In this document: positions 5,547 to 6,827 of the stretch, piece by piece
Layout: every line of letters starts with the position of its first letter
Numbering within the stretch: position 1 is the stretch's first letter
NCBI GenBank assembly: GCA_016199375.1
Contig: JACQGV010000209.1
Location: 1-6,827, forward strand
Length of the DNA stretch: 6,827 bases
Direction of reading: 5' to 3'
From: Chloroflexota bacterium
Lineage (GTDB): Bacteria > Chloroflexota > Dehalococcoidia > SHYM01
The notes under the pieces: model-generated
The model's input: the letters and a program-made list of their open reading frames with translations, nothing else
Database searches by the model: none
What the model was told of the DNA's origin: nothing
Program-made: the position numbers and the translations under genes

Positions 5547-6039
5547 GTGGCGGAATCGGTCATCACCGACGCGATGCGGGCCCTCATCGGTATCAGCGGG
5601 CGAGCCCGCGGTCATCCAGATCGAGAAGGAGCCTATCCGGCGCTGGGCGGAGTCCATCGGCGACCCCAACCCTATTTACCAGGACGAGGCTTACGCCAGG
5701 AAGGCCGGCCTGGGCGGGTTGCTGGTGCCGCCCGGCGGTCACGGTCGCTGCGGCATCGTCCTCAAGCGCGGAGCGCCCCGTCCGGAGGTCAAGAGCCCCT
5801 TCTGGCGGCGGCTGAACGGCGGCGGCGAGTGGGAGTTCTACCAGCCGGCGGTCTCCGGCGACGTCCTCACTATCACCACCTGGCTCTCCGATGTCTACGA
5901 GCGCCAGGGGCGGCCCGGCATCGGACGCATGTTCATCACGGAGTACTCCAGCGACTATGTGAACCAGCGGGGCGAGCTGGTGGCGAGGAGCCGCAACTGG
6001 GGTATCACCTATGAAGGGCCGGCCGAGGACAAGAAGTAG
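5547..6039 (+). pseudogene. FAS1-like/MaoC N-domain hydratase (hot-dog fold), split by a one-base frameshift
   Basis: Two overlapping frames together give one coherent protein. The first runs from GTG 5547 through ITDAMRALIGISG. The second continues with EPAVIQIEKEPIRRWAES from 5602 to the TAG at 6037-6039. Removing one G from the GGG at 5598-5600 joins them into 163 residues, the right size for one MaoC_dehydrat_N (FAS1-like dehydratase) domain. IGDPNPIYQDEAYAR (37-51) is the typical substrate-tunnel segment, followed by LGGLLVPPG and a core ending in GRMFITEYSSDYVNQRGELVARS. Such proteins hydrate or dehydrate enoyl-thioesters, often with a second MaoC partner, which is not seen here. The second frame has no start codon before a TTG at 5719, so without correction the protein would lose its N-terminus. 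It may be a true mutation or a base-call error. Last gene of the plus-strand operon, 32 bases after gene 4. Confidence 0.8.
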
Positions 6040-6051
6040 CCAGCGCCAGCT

Positions 6052-6510
6052 CTAGCCCTCCGGCCCGCCGCCGGCGAAAAGCTCCACCATGGTCGGCAGG
6101 TCCAAGCCGACGACCTTCTCCGGCACCATCCGTACCACGGCCATGGGCTGGTCCGGCCGCGACAGTTGGGGCAGCCACTTTTCGATGGTCTTGCGCCCGA
6201 CGTAGCGGCCCCAGATGCGCCGCCGCCAGCCCTGCACGTCCTCGCGGTGGATGGTGGCCCGCCCCCGTAGCACGACGTACCTGTCGCCGTTGGGCTCGGC
6301 GTGGACCATGACGGTCAGGCGGGGGTCCCGCTGGAGGTTCCGAAGCTTCAGCGTCCGCTCCTGGAGCGCGAAGGTGAGGGTCTTCCCGTCCCAGTGATAC
6401 CAGACGGGCGTGAGCTGGGGCGACCCGTCCTTGTTGATGGTGGCGACTACGGCGTGGGCGCGGCTCTCGCGCAGGAAGGCGTCGGCCTGCTCCCTGGTCA
6501 TCGGTGGCAT
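6052..6510 (-). CDS. PPOX-class (pyridoxamine 5'-phosphate oxidase-like) protein, probably F420-dependent
   Basis: A 152-residue split beta-barrel flavin/deazaflavin-binding protein. It opens with MTREQADAFLRE, then AVVATINKDGSPQLTPVWY (20-38), DGKTLTFAL (41-49), RTLKLRNLQRDPRLTVMV (52-69) and YVVLRGRATI (78-87). This order is typical of the Rv1155-like F420-dependent group rather than FMN-dependent PdxH, though the cofactor cannot be proved from sequence. It would catalyse a redox step on an unknown small molecule in the cytoplasm. The start at 6510 is chosen because GAGGAG lies 7 bases upstream. An in-frame ATG at 6627 would add 39 residues unlike the family, and it lies upstream of a candidate -10. 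It is convergent with the hydratase gene, 12 bases apart, with no visible terminator between them, so it is transcribed separately from the CoA-transferase operon. Confidence 0.88.
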   Translation of the reverse strand: MPPMTREQADAFLRESRAHAVVATINKDGSPQLTPVWYHWDGKTLTFALQERTLKLRNLQRDPRLTVMVHAEPNGDRYVVLRGRATIHREDVQGWRRRIWGRYVGRKTIEKWLPQLSRPDQPMAVVRMVPEKVVGLDLPTMVELFAGGGPEG

Positions 6511-6517
6511 GGCATAG

Positions 6518-6523
6518 CTCCTC
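6518..6523 (-). promoter_or_regulatory. Ribosome binding site of the PPOX gene
   Basis: On the minus strand this reads GAGGAG, 7 bases before the ATG at 6510. It is the strongest Shine-Dalgarno sequence in the window and settles the start at 6510 rather than 6627. Confidence 0.75.
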
Positions 6524-6571
6524 GCTGGCTTTTCCGGCAACACCCGTAGTGTGCGGGGCGTCGCTCGGCCT

Positions 6572-6602
6572 ATTGTACCTGGGCAGCGCAATGGTTCGAC
6601 AA
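6572..6602 (-). promoter_or_regulatory. Candidate sigma-70-type promoter of the PPOX gene
   Basis: On the minus strand, TTGTCG (plus 6602-6597) and TACAAT (plus 6577-6572) resemble -35 and -10 boxes. The -10 matches five of six consensus bases. The 19-bp spacer is longer than ideal. Transcription would start near 6565, giving a leader of about 55 nt before the ATG at 6510. Consensus matching only. Confidence 0.35.
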
Positions 6603-6679
6603 GCGAGCCATGAAAGGTGATTACCATTTCCTGGGTCTCCCCTTTGGACTCTCAACACCTCAAGTGTCGGTAGGAAAGG

Positions 6680-6710
6680 GCAGGGCCCCGACTCAGCGTC
6701 GGGGCCCTGC
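6680..6710 (-). terminator. Hairpin terminator after the right-edge minus-strand gene
   Basis: A perfect 13-bp GC-rich stem (6680-6692 with 6698-6710) closes a 5-base loop. It begins 18 bases past the stop of the gene at the right edge. On the minus strand the stem is followed by CCTTTCC, a short pyrimidine tract with only three T in a row, so it is a weaker than textbook intrinsic terminator. On the plus strand nothing T-rich follows, so minus-strand termination is the better reading. It insulates the PPOX gene from its upstream neighbour. Confidence 0.7.
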
Positions 6711-6728
6711 GTCGGAGGCCGCGCTCTA

Positions 6729-6827
6729 TCAGCGTTTGGGGGCGGTGATGCGGAGGTATTCGAGGCCCGACATGTAGGGGTTGCCAGTGATGGGACGCCA
6801 CTCGATCCCCTTGCGGGCGCCGTACAC
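6729..6827 (-). CDS. C-terminal 32 residues of an unidentified protein, possibly an ABC-transporter solute-binding protein
   Basis: The frame runs from the right edge to a TGA at 6731-6729. The visible tail includes VYGARKGIEWRPITGNPYM and ends in ITAPKR. A hairpin terminator follows directly, which supports this as a genuine gene end. The YGxRKGxEW pattern reminds me of the tails of some family 5 (peptide/opine) solute-binding proteins, but the fragment is too short to be sure and the identification is a guess. The start and most of the gene lie outside the window. Confidence 0.55.
   Translation of the reverse strand: MYGARKGIEWRPITGNPYMSGLEYLRITAPKR

Noticed and set aside
5538..6014. A single unbroken hydratase-region frame ending at 6014
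   Set aside because: Only its first part, to about 5600, matches the FAS1-like family. Beyond that the other frame (5602-6039) carries all recognisable motifs, so the gene is frameshifted rather than encoded by this frame.
6040..6090. Hairpin CCGGC/GCCGG near the convergent gene ends as a bidirectional terminator
   Set aside because: The stem is only 5 bp, lies inside the PPOX coding end, and has no T tract on the downstream side of either strand.
6511..6627. N-terminal extension of the PPOX gene to an ATG at 6627
   Set aside because: The added 39 residues do not resemble the family, the region contains a candidate promoter, and a strong ribosome binding site directly precedes the ATG at 6510.
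1..6827. CRISPR array, tRNA, rRNA or transposase
   Set aside because: No spaced direct repeats, cloverleaf, rRNA-like segment or transposase-like protein was seen on either strand.

Overview
This is a GC-rich bacterial window dominated by family III (CaiB/BaiF, formyl-CoA-transferase-like) CoA-transferases. There are four: one cut by the left edge and three complete. High GC, many CaiB paralogs, a FAS1-like/MaoC hydratase and an F420-type PPOX protein together would suit a Chloroflexota (for example Dehalococcoidia-like) or Actinomycetota genome. No marker gene is present, so the assignment is only a guess.

Layout. The minus-strand block, read right to left, holds a complete CaiB-like gene (2930-1743), a lower-GC gene for a Schlafen/AlbA_2-domain protein (1704-853), and a second CaiB-like gene (856 down to the left edge) whose start overlaps the previous stop in an ATGA. 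A divergent intergenic region of about 115 bp (2931-3045) separates this block from a plus-strand operon. That operon holds CaiB-like gene 3 (3046-4260), CaiB-like gene 4 three bases later (4264-5514), and a FAS1-like/MaoC hydratase gene (5547-6039) broken by a one-base frameshift. Convergent to it is a minus-strand PPOX-fold, probably F420-dependent, protein (6510-6052). To its right lie a candidate promoter, a strong hairpin terminator, and the last 32 codons of another minus-strand gene that runs off the right edge.

How the genes may work together. The four transferases fall into two types. Genes 1 and 4 keep the catalytic Asp of the family. Genes 2 and 3 do not: Gln and Gly stand at the aligned position. 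Each operon starts with an Asp-less gene and ends with an Asp-bearing one, and shared motifs pair 1 with 4 and 2 with 3. The simplest reading is a duplicated two-gene module, inverted around a shared divergent promoter, encoding heteromeric CoA-transferases. The hydratase behind the plus-strand pair suggests CoA transfer onto an organic acid followed by hydration of an enoyl-CoA. The substrate cannot be read from the sequence.

Three oddities deserve attention. The first 143 bases form a nearly perfect inverted repeat that folds the first gene back on itself, most likely a contig-end artefact. The AlbA_2 gene looks foreign in composition and sits between the two members of a transferase pair. 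The frameshift in the hydratase gene lies exactly in a small perfect hairpin.
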